Notes: a model not told the origin generated them from the sequence alone. A DNA stretch of 64,000 nucleotides from an uncultured Spirochaetia bacterium (GCA_958296075.1 CATQHW010000003.1:186001-250000), one strand, 5' to 3'; counted from the first letter of the stretch, positions 26,509-35,793 are shown. Numbers and translations: made by a program.

Positions 26509-28998
26509 TCATCGGTCGATCCGCTTTCGCAGGATGAGGCGGTTGCGCTCGCCGACGCGCAGGTAGGACACCTCGTCCACCAGAGCGCGCAGGCCCGCTC
26601 CCAGACACCCGCTGCCCGGCTCCACGCCGTCCGCCGTTTCGTCCATCGGATCATAGTCTCCACCGTCGTCTTCCACCGTAACCTCTGCCACGCCCCTGTC
26701 GAGCGTAGCGCGGACGGCGATCTCGTATTCGTTTACCGACAGCCGGTCATCGATCGCGTTGACCACGGTCGCCTCCAGCGCCTTTCGAAGATGCTCCGCG
26801 CCGTCGGGGCCGATGCCTCCGCTCTCCGCGAACGCCCCGATCTCGTCGGCGATGCGGGGAAGGTCGGCGCGATCGTTGCGCAGCGAGAACCGGCGCACGA
26901 CGATCGTGTCCTCGGCCGTGCCGCGGCCGAGAGCCAGCATCGTGATGTCGTCGAACTGCGCCGCTTCGCCGGCGAACTCCTCGATCGATCGGAGCATCAT
27001 CTCCAGCGTGTCGCCGGTGCTGCGTTCGGCGTTCTGCCGGAGGACCTCTTCCATGCGCTCGTAGCCGTACTCCGCCTCGGCCACGTTGGCCGACTCGGTG
27101 ACTCCGTCGGTATAGAGAAACAGCTTGCCGCCGGATGGCACGGTCACTCGTTGTTCCCCATAGGTGAGCCCGTCGAACATCGCCACGGCGACGCCTCCGG
27201 TCAGCGGAAGCCGTTCGAGCCGATCGCCCGCCAGCAGCAGCGGCGGGTTGTGGCCGCCGTTGGCGTACACGAAGCTGGCATCGCGCAGGTCGTACACGCC
27301 GTAGAAGAGAGTCACGAACAAGTCCCCGCCGGAGGCATCGATCAGGGTGTCGTTCACCATCTCCAGGCACTGACCGGGGGTGCGCTCCGCCTGTCGCGCG
27401 GTAGCGCGAATCACGGTGCGGGTCACGGCCATGAACATCGCCGCCGGCACGCCCTTGCCGGCGACGTCGCCGATGACGACGGCGATGCGGTAGTCGTCCA
27501 GCGGGAAGAAGTCGTAGAAATCGCCGCCGACTTCCTTGGCGGGATGCATGGCGGCGCGGATATCGATTTCCTGCGACGTGAAGCGCACGCCGGGGAGGAA
27601 CGAGTGCTGCACGCGGGTGGCGATCTGCAGGTCGCGCTGCAAGGACAGATACGCGGTTCTGGTACGCAGCGCCTCCTGCAGCTCGGCCACCAGCGCCGTC
27701 AGCCGCTGCTGCTGGCGGCCGACCCGACCGGTCATCTTCTGGAAGGCGAGTCCGATCATCTGCAGGTCGTTGCCGCTTTCCTGATCTCCGTTCGGGTCGG
27801 CGGCCGCGGCGCCGCCCGGCGACTCCACCTCGGCGAGGTCCTTGAGGATGTCGCGCCGTTCCTCCTCGTTCAAGGTGTCGGCCAGACGGGTCATCTCGCT
27901 GTGGATGAAGCGTTCCTGCTGGCGCCGGCGGAGCAGCGCGCGGCGGCGGTGCCGGCGCAAGGCCAGCGTCTGCGTGCGGAAGGTGTTCACCGCGCGGGCG
28001 ATCCGCGCCACCTCGTCGTCGCTTTCCTGCTCGCTCACCGCCACGGTCGCCTGCGTGTCGCCCCGCGACAGCGCGTCGAGCACCACCACGCCGTCGGTCA
28101 GACGCGACAGCGCGCGCCGCAGATAGAGCGACAGGCCGAGGAGCGACAACAGCACGAAACCCGCGCCGGCAAGGAGGGTGATCAGACTGACGCGCCGCCG
28201 TTCGGCCTCGGCGGCGCTCACGTCCTGCACCGTGACCACGGTCGCGACCAGGTTGCCGAGATCCGCTTCGAGCAGGAACGACGCGCCCGCGAACGCCCGG
28301 TCGCCGCTGCGCTGCGGCTCCGTGGTACGCCGGGCGAGCCATGCCGCCCCGCCCACCTGGTCCCAGACCTGCGGATCGGTTCCCGCCAGCAGACGGCCGC
28401 GCCGGTTGACGATCAGCGCTTCCGCGCCGGTGTCGGCCTTCAACTCGGTGAGCGCATCCAGAATGTCGATCGCGTAGATCGCTACCGCGAGCAGGGCGCC
28501 GTCGCCACCGTACACCGGAACGCCGACCGACAGGGTGACGTTGCGCTCGGAGTCGATGGCGACCCCGCCGCCGCTCCATCCCTGCTCGATCATGCGCGCC
28601 AGCGCGTCGTCGCTCGCCGCCGCGACCAGCTCGAAGGCCGGAACAGAGGAGTACAGCACCTCCGTCGTGGGCGAGACCAGGTCGAGCCGGGTCACGTCTC
28701 CGCCGGCGCGCAGCTCGGCGAGCGCCGCCTGTGCCGCCGCGAGGATCTCGCCGCGGTCACCGCTCTCCAGGGCCGCCCGCAGCGCCGGGTTCGCGGTGAC
28801 GACCGGCGTGTGCTCGCGCATGCGCTGCACCCCGGTCTCCACGATCTTGCTCCACAGCGCGCGGCTACCGGTCCGGGTCGTCCGGTCGAGCTGATCGCGC
28901 AGCGCCTGTTCCCGCAGATTCCCGGCGAGCACCAAGCCAGCCACCATCACCGCCATGAAGCCGATGACGATGATGCCGATGCGCGCCTTGAGGCCCAT
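26509..28998 (-). CDS. membrane sensor with HAMP, SpoIIE (PP2C) phosphatase and C-terminal ATPase-like domain
   Basis: This is an 829-residue membrane-anchored signalling phosphatase. A first membrane helix lies near residues 5-25 and a periplasmic sensor of about 240 residues follows (LVSPTTEVLYSSVP, GDGALLAVAIYAIDIL, a Cache-like layout). A second helix lies near 272-295, then a HAMP region, a coiled region and the SpoIIE domain, with MHPAKEVGGDFYDFFPLDDY and VIGDVAGKGVPAAMFMAVTR carrying metal-binding aspartates. The last 150 residues resemble a second RsbW-like HATPase domain. It would dephosphorylate the STAS protein in response to a periplasmic signal. It starts five bases after the stop of the ABC_sub_bind gene. 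Confidence 0.88.
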   Translation of the reverse strand: MGLKARIGIIVIGFMAVMVAGLVLAGNLREQALRDQLDRTTRTGSRALWSKIVETGVQRMREHTPVVTANPALRAALESGDRGEILAAAQAALAELRAGGDVTRLDLVSPTTEVLYSSVPAFELVAAASDDALARMIEQGWSGGGVAIDSERNVTLSVGVPVYGGDGALLAVAIYAIDILDALTELKADTGAEALIVNRRGRLLAGTDPQVWDQVGGAAWLARRTTEPQRSGDRAFAGASFLLEADLGNLVATVVTVQDVSAAEAERRRVSLITLLAGAGFVLLSLLGLSLYLRRALSRLTDGVVVLDALSRGDTQATVAVSEQESDDEVARIARAVNTFRTQTLALRRHRRRALLRRRQQERFIHSEMTRLADTLNEEERRDILKDLAEVESPGGAAAADPNGDQESGNDLQMIGLAFQKMTGRVGRQQQRLTALVAELQEALRTRTAYLSLQRDLQIATRVQHSFLPGVRFTSQEIDIRAAMHPAKEVGGDFYDFFPLDDYRIAVVIGDVAGKGVPAAMFMAVTRTVIRATARQAERTPGQCLEMVNDTLIDASGGDLFVTLFYGVYDLRDASFVYANGGHNPPLLLAGDRLERLPLTGGVAVAMFDGLTYGEQRVTVPSGGKLFLYTDGVTESANVAEAEYGYERMEEVLRQNAERSTGDTLEMMLRSIEEFAGEAAQFDDITMLALGRGTAEDTIVVRRFSLRNDRADLPRIADEIGAFAESGGIGPDGAEHLRKALEATVVNAIDDRLSVNEYEIAVRATLDRGVAEVTVEDDGGDYDPMDETADGVEPGSGCLGAGLRALVDEVSYLRVGERNRLILRKRIDR

Positions 28999-29003
28999 CG
29001 GCC

Positions 29004-30011
29004 CTACTCCTCCACCACCTGCGCGATGCGCAACAGGCTGAGCGGGGGATAGACTTCCAGCTCCAGGGCTACCGGCATGCGGATGAGCAGCGCGAACCGG
29101 GCCAGTGAGGCGACCGGGAGGTCTTCCGCAAGCTCGCCGCCGACCAGGATGCGTTCCGCCTGGGCTCCGGCGAGCTTGCCGACCAGGTAGTAGCGGCTCA
29201 CGAAGCCGAGCACGGCCTGGGAGCCCTCGAAGGTCGCCTCGGTGCCGGCGACCGTCGGTATGCCGCGCTCGGCCGCCAAACCGGTGACCTGCGCCCGATT
29301 TCGGGTCAAGAAGGAATCGGGGCCGATGTAGAGGAACTCTACGCCGCCGCCCGCCAGTCGGTCGACAGCTTCACTCAGCCGGTTGGGATCGGCCCGGCCA
29401 TCGTCGTCGAGCGGTACCGGCGCCTCCAGCAGCTCGATGCCGCGCTCCGCCGCCGCCGAGCGGAGCTGCTCGACGTTGATCACCGAGTTCTGCTCCAGGG
29501 AGTTGTAGACCACGCCCAGGCGCTCGACGGAACGGTACGCCAGGAGGGCGTCGAGCTGCCGTTCCACCGGTGGCAGGAACGCCGTGCCGGTGATCGGGCG
29601 GCCGGTCGACTCGAAGCTCTCGACGATCCGCGCCTCGATCGGATAGGCAACGATCGAGAACACGCCGGGTATCCCCTGCACGTGCGCGGCCGGGTCCGAT
29701 TCGCCGTAGCGTCCAAAGATGCCGGCCGTCGTCGAGGTGCCGAAGGTGTGCACCAAATCGGGCTTTACGGACTTTATCTCGGCGACGACCTCGGGGATGC
29801 GGCTCCGATCCTGAGCGAGGTTGCGCAGCGTGTAGCGCACCGGTATGCCCTGCTCCTGCAGGTGCGCGCGGAAGCCGTGCTCGACGTCGGTCTCGCCGCG
29901 CCACACCACCAGGAATACGTGGAACGGCTCGGCCGGCGTGCGGACGGCCGGCGTCTGGGCAGCCGCCACGCCGGCCAATCCGAGCAGCAGCGCCGCGGCG
30001 AGCGCTCTCAC
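29004..30011 (-). CDS. periplasmic ABC_sub_bind-family protein
   Basis: The 335-residue protein has a signal peptide (VRALAAALLLGLAGVAAAQ) and the two-lobed ABC_sub_bind fold (PF04392). Blocks are HVFLVVWRGETDVEHGFRA, VHTFGTSTTAGIFG, ERLGVVYNSLEQNSVINVEQ, DSFLTRNRAQVTGLAAERGI and SRYYLVGKLAGAQAERILVG. GTG 30011 overlaps the upstream stop as GTGA, so it is translationally coupled to the HAMP-MFS gene. No permease or ATPase accompanies it. Placed among membrane sensors, it more likely presents a ligand to them than drives ABC uptake; that is inference. Confidence 0.85.
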   Translation of the reverse strand: MRALAAALLLGLAGVAAAQTPAVRTPAEPFHVFLVVWRGETDVEHGFRAHLQEQGIPVRYTLRNLAQDRSRIPEVVAEIKSVKPDLVHTFGTSTTAGIFGRYGESDPAAHVQGIPGVFSIVAYPIEARIVESFESTGRPITGTAFLPPVERQLDALLAYRSVERLGVVYNSLEQNSVINVEQLRSAAAERGIELLEAPVPLDDDGRADPNRLSEAVDRLAGGGVEFLYIGPDSFLTRNRAQVTGLAAERGIPTVAGTEATFEGSQAVLGFVSRYYLVGKLAGAQAERILVGGELAEDLPVASLARFALLIRMPVALELEVYPPLSLLRIAQVVEE

Positions 30012-32086
30012 GTAGACACCCTGCCCGCGCCGCGCGACGCCCGACCGATCACGATATAGAGCAGGGTGCAGACCAGCACCAGTCCGCCGACCGCGAGCAT
30101 GGCCCGCCCGTAGGAGACGGCGGCCGCCACCGCCGCTACCAGCATCGCTCCCGCCGCGGTGCCGACCCGCTCCAGGGTGCGGTACATGCCGACGATCGCG
30201 CCCGGGCCGAGTCCCAGACGCTGGCTGGCGTCCTGCGCGATCTCCTGAACCACGGCGAGCTGCGTCACGGTCACCATCGCGTGACCGGCGCCCATCACCG
30301 CCAGTGCCGCCAGCACCACGCCGGTCGTGTTCGCCAGCGCCGGCAGCGCGCACCCGACGGCGATCACGAAACCGCCGGCGACCATCAGCCACCGCGGCCG
30401 CCGGCCGCGGTCCGCGCTCCGGGCGACCAGCGGCGTGACCACCACGCAGGCGACGCCGTACACCATCATCACCCGGCCGATGTTCGACTGGATGTTGCCC
30501 AGGTCGGCCAAGTAGAGCGGCACCAGATAGAAGAACAGGCCGCCCAGCACCAGCTTGCTCGGCAACGCGGAGAACGCCGTCACCAGCAGCAACTCGCGGT
30601 CCGCGAGCAGCCGGAGCCAGCCGCGCAGGCCGACCCTGGCCGAGCGCACGCTGTCGATCCCGCCCGGATCGATCGTGACGAGCGCCGCCGCCGCAGAGAC
30701 CGCGGCGAGCGCGCCCGCCACCAGCAGGGTCTGCTGGTAACCCAGGCGGTCGGCGAGCATCCCGCCGATCGCCGGACCGCACACGAAGGCCGCGAACACC
30801 GCCCCCAGGAACCCCGACATGCCGACCGCCCGCGTCGACCGATCGGTGTGCTGCGCGACGTACGCCTGCGCGGAGATGAAGATGATGCCGTAGCCGGCGC
30901 CGGAAAGCGTCCACCACATCAGCCCTTCGCCGATCGTGTCGGCAAAGGCGGTGCCCACGTGTCCAGCGACCGACGGGATAATGCCGGCGACGAACATGCC
31001 GCGCGGCGCGACGCGATCGGTAAGCGCTCCGGCGATCGGGATCGAGATGAGCACCATGGTCATGAACGCCGTGATCGGCAGCCCGATCGCCAGCTCGCGG
31101 CTCAAGCCGGCGATCGGCGTGTAGATGCCGTCGAAGAACAGCGGGAGGAACGGCCGCGAGATCTCCTGCGCCAACATGAACAGGAACAGCGGAATCCGCA
31201 CGTCCATCGGCGATCGGGAGACCAGCGTGGTCTCCGAGCCGGGGGCCACGAAGTGGAAGCGCGTCCGTATCTCCGCCAGCACGTCCCTGATGCGCTTCTG
31301 CACGCCGCGGTCGAGCTGCACTTCATGCGCGTCCTCGGCTTCCTCCACCAGCTCCGCGAACGCCGCGTTGATGCGCTGCAGCGCACCGTTGAGGAGCTGG
31401 CCGAAGCGGCCCACCTCGTCCCGGTAGCGCACGCCGAAGCGGCTGCCGAAGTCGCCCTTGGCGCTGAGCGCCAGCAGGCGGTCAGCCATCCCGATCGGCC
31501 CCGAGACCCGCACCACCACCAGGGCCAGCAGCAGCTCGATGCCGATGAGCAGGGTGACCAGCAGCACGGTGCCGATGTCGAGGCGCAACGCCGCCAACTC
31601 GGAGCGCACCGCCCCGCCCTGCACCTGCACGAGCAGCGACGCCTGCCGGCCGTCCAGAATCGGCACCTCCAACTCCAGGTCGGCTGAGTCGCGGCCCGAC
31701 GGCGCCAGGGCGCCCCGCGCATAGATCGCGACGCCCGCAGGATCCACGACCGCCACGTGCCGGAAGTCCGGGTTGTCCTGCAGCGCGCCATCCAGGAACG
31801 CGTCCATTTCCACCATCGAGCGGAGCGGGATTCCCAGGGACAGGCCGTAGCCGATCTGCTCGGCGACCAGCTCGCCCGCCGCTTCCGCCCTGCGGCGCAC
31901 CTCGGGAAGCAGGTTGTCCTCGAACGTCCTGGCCAGCAGGAACGACAGGACCCCCTGCGACAGGATCAGCAGCAGTGCCGTCAGAGCGGCAAGCCGCAAG
32001 GCCACGTTCCGGTAGACGCTCCGTTCGTACCGGTTCTGCGACGAGTCCGGCGCCGCCCGGCGCGCCGCGATGGCCGGCGTGCTCAT
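30008..32086 (-). CDS. fusion of a membrane sensor/HAMP module with an MFS transporter
   Basis: The 692-residue protein has two clear parts. Residues 1-290 form a sensor: a helix near residues 28-50 (LTALLLILSQGVLSFLLART), a periplasmic domain with NPDFRHVAVVDPAGVAIYAR, a second helix near 165-190, and a HAMP/coiled stretch with LSAKGDFGSRFGVRYRDEVG. Residues 300-690 are a 12-helix major facilitator, with PITAFMTMVLISIPIAGALT and the motif-A-like loop TDRVAPRGMF. Sensor-HAMP modules normally feed kinases or cyclases; attachment to a transporter is unusual. Start ATG 32086 overlaps the stop of the upstream sensor gene and its own stop overlaps the next start. Confidence 0.85.
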   Translation of the reverse strand: MSTPAIAARRAAPDSSQNRYERSVYRNVALRLAALTALLLILSQGVLSFLLARTFEDNLLPEVRRRAEAAGELVAEQIGYGLSLGIPLRSMVEMDAFLDGALQDNPDFRHVAVVDPAGVAIYARGALAPSGRDSADLELEVPILDGRQASLLVQVQGGAVRSELAALRLDIGTVLLVTLLIGIELLLALVVVRVSGPIGMADRLLALSAKGDFGSRFGVRYRDEVGRFGQLLNGALQRINAAFAELVEEAEDAHEVQLDRGVQKRIRDVLAEIRTRFHFVAPGSETTLVSRSPMDVRIPLFLFMLAQEISRPFLPLFFDGIYTPIAGLSRELAIGLPITAFMTMVLISIPIAGALTDRVAPRGMFVAGIIPSVAGHVGTAFADTIGEGLMWWTLSGAGYGIIFISAQAYVAQHTDRSTRAVGMSGFLGAVFAAFVCGPAIGGMLADRLGYQQTLLVAGALAAVSAAAALVTIDPGGIDSVRSARVGLRGWLRLLADRELLLVTAFSALPSKLVLGGLFFYLVPLYLADLGNIQSNIGRVMMVYGVACVVVTPLVARSADRGRRPRWLMVAGGFVIAVGCALPALANTTGVVLAALAVMGAGHAMVTVTQLAVVQEIAQDASQRLGLGPGAIVGMYRTLERVGTAAGAMLVAAVAAAVSYGRAMLAVGGLVLVCTLLYIVIGRASRGAGRVST

Positions 32087-32910
32087 CTCCCGCCGCCGGC
32101 CACGATCTGCTGGCCGGCCTCCCGTTCGATCCGTCGAATCTCCCGGGCGCCGTCCGCGACCGCTCGCTGCGCCGCCGCCGTCGTCTCCGCGAACCGCACC
32201 GCGAAGGGATCGGGCTCCGTCGCCGCGTCGGTCTTCACGTCCGGATCGATCGGCGCCTGCAGCGCCTGCAGGCGCTGCCGCAGCGGCCGGGTCACGAAAA
32301 CCGACAGGCCGGCGCCCAACAGCACGAACCCGACCACGATCGCCGCGCACAGCAACGCGATGCGCAGCGCCATGTCGCGCACGTTGTCGTCGAACTCGGC
32401 GCGCGAAAACCGCAACGCCAGCGATCCCACCGGGTGTCCAAGGCTGTTCTCCACGCGCAGGCCGACCACGTGAGCGTCCGGCTCCAGCCGCGACCAGACC
32501 CGCGGACCGGCATTCCACTCGGTGGTCCAATCCTCCGACACCAAGTCGTCGCGCAGGCTCTCGTCGGTGCTGTAGAGGACCTTGCCGTCCTCATCGAACA
32601 TCTCGATCGACAGGACCTGCGGGTCCTGCGCGATGCTGTCCTGCATGTCGGCTTCGACGCCGGGCAGCTCGCCGAGGGCCAAGCCGATCGACAGCGACGC
32701 CTCTATGTTGTGACCGATGTCCTGCAGCACCAGCGCGTGCCGATCGCGCAGCACGTCGCCCAGGTACTTGCGATATTCGTAGTGGTTCAGCAACCCCGTC
32801 AGCGAAACGGCGGAAGCCAGAATGAAGCAGATGCTCGCCGCTACCCGCGGGCGGAGGCTGAAACGAACGGCCGGCGATTGCGGCCCCTCCACCACTGTCG
32901 CGCCCGGCAT
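32083..32910 (-). CDS. membrane sensor protein, first gene of the signalling operon
   Basis: The 275-residue protein has a membrane helix near residues 24-42 (ASICFILASAVSLTG) and a periplasmic sensor of about 145 residues that includes DPQVLSIEMFDEDGKVLYST and HPVGSLALRFSRAEF, a PAS/Cache-like pattern. A second helix near 187-210 leads into a HAMP-like TRPLRQRLQALQ and then a short charged tail. It has no output domain, so it may act with a partner, most simply the HAMP-MFS protein, whose sensor half looks similar in layout and whose start overlaps this gene's stop. Confidence 0.75.
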   Translation of the reverse strand: MPGATVVEGPQSPAVRFSLRPRVAASICFILASAVSLTGLLNHYEYRKYLGDVLRDRHALVLQDIGHNIEASLSIGLALGELPGVEADMQDSIAQDPQVLSIEMFDEDGKVLYSTDESLRDDLVSEDWTTEWNAGPRVWSRLEPDAHVVGLRVENSLGHPVGSLALRFSRAEFDDNVRDMALRIALLCAAIVVGFVLLGAGLSVFVTRPLRQRLQALQAPIDPDVKTDAATEPDPFAVRFAETTAAAQRAVADGAREIRRIEREAGQQIVAGGGR

Positions 32911-32966
32911 TGCCGAAAACGATGCGCGCCGCGGCGCGGCGTGTCAAACGAGCTTCGCGGGCCGGC

Positions 32967-34346
32967 TCACGAGCCGCCGATCCCCAGCGCGCCGGCGCGC
33001 TCCGCCTGCCATGCCTCTACCTCCGCCGCGCCGACGGCCTGCCGGTGCCAGAGCGCCCAGTTGAGGCAGGCGATCAGATCGTCGGGATGCTCGACCCCGA
33101 TCCCCAGCCGGACCAGCCGGTCGACGCCGATGCGGCGGATCTCCTCCTCGGCGGTGAAGTACTCGGACACCGAGCGATGGTGGTTCAGCTTGGTGGCCAA
33201 GCCGTCGAAGCTCAGCGCGTAGCGCAGCACCCCGCACGTGGCCAGCACGTCGCAGAAGTGGCGCGTCTGCGCTTCGCCGGCGCCTCGCAGCCGGAAGCTC
33301 ACGAGCGAGCCCGGCGCCGTGTAGTGCCGCTCGATCACCGCGGCGTCCGGATGGCCGGGCGCCGCGGGGTGAAACACCGCCTCCACCAGGGGATGGGAGG
33401 CCAGGAACGCGGTCACCGCCCGCGCGGTGGCGCAGCGCCGGCGGAAGCGCGATTCGGCCCGGTCCAGTCCGGCCAGGATCGCCGTGGCGCGGCGCCAGTC
33501 GGCGATGCCGCCACGCATCGCCTGCAGATCCATCACGCCGTTGAGCAGCCGGACGTCGTCGGATGCCAGGTAGCCCCACATGTCGCGATCCTGTCCGGCC
33601 AGCGCCTTGGTGCCGGACACCACCACCACGTCGACGCCCTCCCAACGCAGCGCCGGCTCCGCCAATCCCCAGGGCGTGGCGATCGTGCTGTCGAGCGCCA
33701 CCACCAGCCGCGCGCCGCCGGCCGCGCGCACCGATCCGGCGGCGCGCGCCAGCGCCTGCGGGTCGACCGCCCGCATCAGCGGGTTGGTATAGGTCTCCAG
33801 GAACAGCAGCCGCGTGTCCGGTCGCAGCGCGGCCGCCAGCCCCACGTGGCTCAGATCGTCCACCAGCGTGAGTTCGCCGCCGAGCAGCGTGGTGAGCCGG
33901 CTCAGGTACGCCTTGCTCTTGTTGTAGACGCCGCGCGCGCACGCCACGTGGTCGCCCGGCTCCAGCACCGCGTCGAACAGCAGGGCGCACGCCTGCATGC
34001 CGGTGTCGGTGAGCACCGCCGCCTGCGCCCGCTCCAGGTCCCGGACCCACGCCAGCAGCCGCCGCGAAGGCGTGGTGCCGTACCGGCCGTATATCTGCGG
34101 CAGGTCCGACCAGCACGCGGAGCCCAGGAACATCAGCTCCTGCTTGCGCTCCTGCCATCGGACCATGGGTCCGCTGCCGAGCAGGTCGAGCTGGATCGTC
34201 TCTCCGTCGGGATGCAGATACGGAACGCCGGCGCGCCGGATCGCGGCGTCTATGCCCTCGTGCAGGCCGCGGGTGGCGGCATCCATCGAAGCCAGCCGCG
34301 GCCGCTCTCGCGGCGCACCCGCCGGATCGAGATAGGCGCCGCTCAC
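32967..34346 (-). CDS. Cys/Met-metabolism PLP-dependent enzyme
   Basis: The 459-residue protein follows the cystathionine gamma-synthase/beta-lyase fold: YGRYGTTPSRRLLAWVRDLE near residue 87, AAVLTDTGMQACALLFDAVL (cofactor phosphate region), LLFLETYTNPLMRAVD, VVALDSTIATPWGL and the PLP lysine in VVVVSGTKALAG. Replacement of the usual S-A-T-K by S-G-T-K and a long N-terminal arm make the exact substrate uncertain; trans-sulfuration or a sulfur-amino-acid lyase reaction is expected. It stands next to a thioredoxin-like gene in the same orientation. Confidence 0.85.
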   Translation of the reverse strand: MSGAYLDPAGAPRERPRLASMDAATRGLHEGIDAAIRRAGVPYLHPDGETIQLDLLGSGPMVRWQERKQELMFLGSACWSDLPQIYGRYGTTPSRRLLAWVRDLERAQAAVLTDTGMQACALLFDAVLEPGDHVACARGVYNKSKAYLSRLTTLLGGELTLVDDLSHVGLAAALRPDTRLLFLETYTNPLMRAVDPQALARAAGSVRAAGGARLVVALDSTIATPWGLAEPALRWEGVDVVVVSGTKALAGQDRDMWGYLASDDVRLLNGVMDLQAMRGGIADWRRATAILAGLDRAESRFRRRCATARAVTAFLASHPLVEAVFHPAAPGHPDAAVIERHYTAPGSLVSFRLRGAGEAQTRHFCDVLATCGVLRYALSFDGLATKLNHHRSVSEYFTAEEEIRRIGVDRLVRLGIGVEHPDDLIACLNWALWHRQAVGAAEVEAWQAERAGALGIGGS

Positions 34347-34371
34347 CTCCGAAGCGGCCTCCGGCGCCGGA

Positions 34372-34965
34372 TCAACCCGACACCCCCACCAGATCGCACG
34401 CTTCCGGCGGCATCCAGTGGGCGTCCCGACCCGCCCACTTGACGTTGCAGCCGATCGGGTTGGTCAGCTCGACCGGAACGGCGCTGCCGGCGAGCACCGC
34501 GTCGGCAGCGTCGCGCAGTTCACGCGTGCGCGCGTTGGCGGCGGTGCGCGGATCGTCGTCCATGCGGCCGGTATAGCGCAGCCTCCGGTCCGCGTCGAAC
34601 AGAAAGTAGTGTGGGGTGCGCAGCGCGCCGTAGGCCAGGGCGACACTCTGATCCCCGTCGCGGGCGTACACGAACCGGAATTTCCTCTGCGCGGCACGGG
34701 TGACCATGTGCTCGAACGAGTCGTCGGGGTGATTCTCCGTCTCGTTCGAGTTGATCGCGATCATGGCCACGCCGCGCGGCGCGTAGTCGGCGGCGAACGC
34801 GTTCATGCGATCCTCGCTGCCGATCACGTACGGGCAGTGGTTGCACGAAAAGACGACGACCAGCGCCGCGCTGCCGGCGAAATCGGCCAGGGCGCAGGTC
34901 TTGCCGTCGGTGGCGGGAAGCGAGAAGTCGGGCGCCCGGTCGCCGATCTGCAGGGTGAAAGCCAT
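34372..34965 (-). CDS. thioredoxin-family/AhpC-TSA-like redox protein
   Basis: The 197-residue protein has the redoxin fold: IGDRAPDFSLPATDGKTCAL at the start, VVFSCNHCPYVIGSEDRMNA near residues 36-55 with a CNHC active pair, AINSNETENHPDDSFEHM, and the cis-Pro segment RTPHYFLFDADRRLRYTGRM. ATG 34965 was chosen because GGAGGAACAAG precedes it. CxxC suggests a thiol-disulfide reductase rather than a peroxidase. Proteins of this subgroup are widespread and their partners undefined. Confidence 0.87.
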   Translation of the reverse strand: MAFTLQIGDRAPDFSLPATDGKTCALADFAGSAALVVVFSCNHCPYVIGSEDRMNAFAADYAPRGVAMIAINSNETENHPDDSFEHMVTRAAQRKFRFVYARDGDQSVALAYGALRTPHYFLFDADRRLRYTGRMDDDPRTAANARTRELRDAADAVLAGSAVPVELTNPIGCNVKWAGRDAHWMPPEACDLVGVSG

Positions 34966-35119
34966 CTTGTTCCTCCGTAGATGCGTCACGTGAGTATTCC
35001 CCGGCCCCCGGCGCCGCATCAACCGCAGGCGGCCGCCGTCACTCCGGCCAGACCAGAAGCGGCCGCCGCGCGGCGACGATGCCGGCGTACTGCACCGGCA
35101 CGCTCCACCCGGCGAGGCT

Positions 35120-35443
35120 TCAGTGGGGATGGGTGATGCTGTCGCCAGTGGCCTCGAGTTGGTGCTTGAGCCGGCGGAACGTGGCTTCGTCGATTCCGGT
35201 GGCCGCTTCTATGAGGGACCACGGCACATATCGTCCCAGGAACCCTTCGATGGTTTGCACCTTCCCTCGCAACTCTCCTTCCTGCCGGCCCTCCTGCCGG
35301 CCTTCCTGCCGGCTCATCTGGCCGAAGACTTCCAGCATCTGCTCGGTCTTGTTCATCAATTCTCCACCTCCAGGCACCTCCCGCCGCACCGCATCTGCGA
35401 ATCTCCGCCAGCGCTCAGCCTGCCAGCCGGAAGGTCAGGGTAC
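35120..35443 (-). pseudogene. Rpn-family PD-(D/E)XK protein, C-terminal remnant
   Basis: The translated tail WRRFADAVRREVPGGGELMN, an RQEG repeat tract and TIEGFLGRYVPWSLIEAATG-IDEATFRRLKHQLE closely mirror the C-terminus of the intact Rpn protein encoded at 49551-50594. The nuclease domain is absent; an in-frame stop lies just upstream near 35444. Its 5' end abuts the end of the higA-like gene, so a deletion or insertion joined the two. Confidence 0.7.
35279..35314 (-). repeat. 12-bp tandem repeat, three copies, encoding RQEG
   Basis: On the plus strand TTCCTGCCGGCC, CTCCTGCCGGCC and TTCCTGCCGGCT follow each other. The same type of repeat, with seven copies, occurs in the intact Rpn gene at 49695-49778. 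Confidence 0.8.
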
Positions 35444-35734
35444 CTGACACAGGGTCGACGCCGGTTGGATTCCGGCGATGAGCCGATGCCGATCTCCCGC
35501 GAGCTTGCGAAAGTCGCACTCCACCTGCAGGCCGTGCCAAAATTGTTCCGACTGACCGAAGAACGCGCCAAAGCGAATGGACATGGCCGGCGTAATCGAC
35601 CGCCGGCCATGTATGATCTCATTGATCGCGCGAGCGGCAACACCTATCGATCGGCTCATGGCGTTCTGCGAAATCCCCATTGGCTTGAGATACTCCTCAA
35701 GGAGAATCTCACCAGGTGTAACAGGACCGTTCAT
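35435..35734 (-). CDS. higA: HigA-type antitoxin
   Basis: The 99-residue Xre-type antitoxin has [20 protein letters not shown] then [20 protein letters not shown] as the helix-turn-helix and [20 protein letters not shown], the standard HigA sequence pattern. It neutralises the HigB ribonuclease and represses the operon. The last 15-20 residues look atypical and run up to the Rpn remnant, so the original C-terminus may have been replaced. It lies 59 bases downstream of the higB-like gene. Confidence 0.85.
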   Translation of the reverse strand: MNGPVTPGEILLEEYLKPMGISQNAMSRSIGVAARAINEIIHGRRSITPAMSIRFGAFFGQSEQFWHGLQVECDFRKLAGDRHRLIAGIQPASTLCQVP

Positions 35735-35793
35735 CTTGATAATTCCATCTTACGTGACAGTTAAAGATGCCCCCATAGTTCCAGGGCAGGTCG

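Noticed and set aside
26464..29052. Plus-strand 862-codon frame opposite the SpoIIE phosphatase gene
   Set aside because: Antisense shadow with no recognisable fold; the minus strand has a complete SpoIIE domain and operon context.
30281..31687. Plus-strand 468-codon frame opposite the HAMP-MFS gene
   Set aside because: Extremely His/Gln/Arg-rich, no motifs; the minus-strand frame has a full set of membrane helices.
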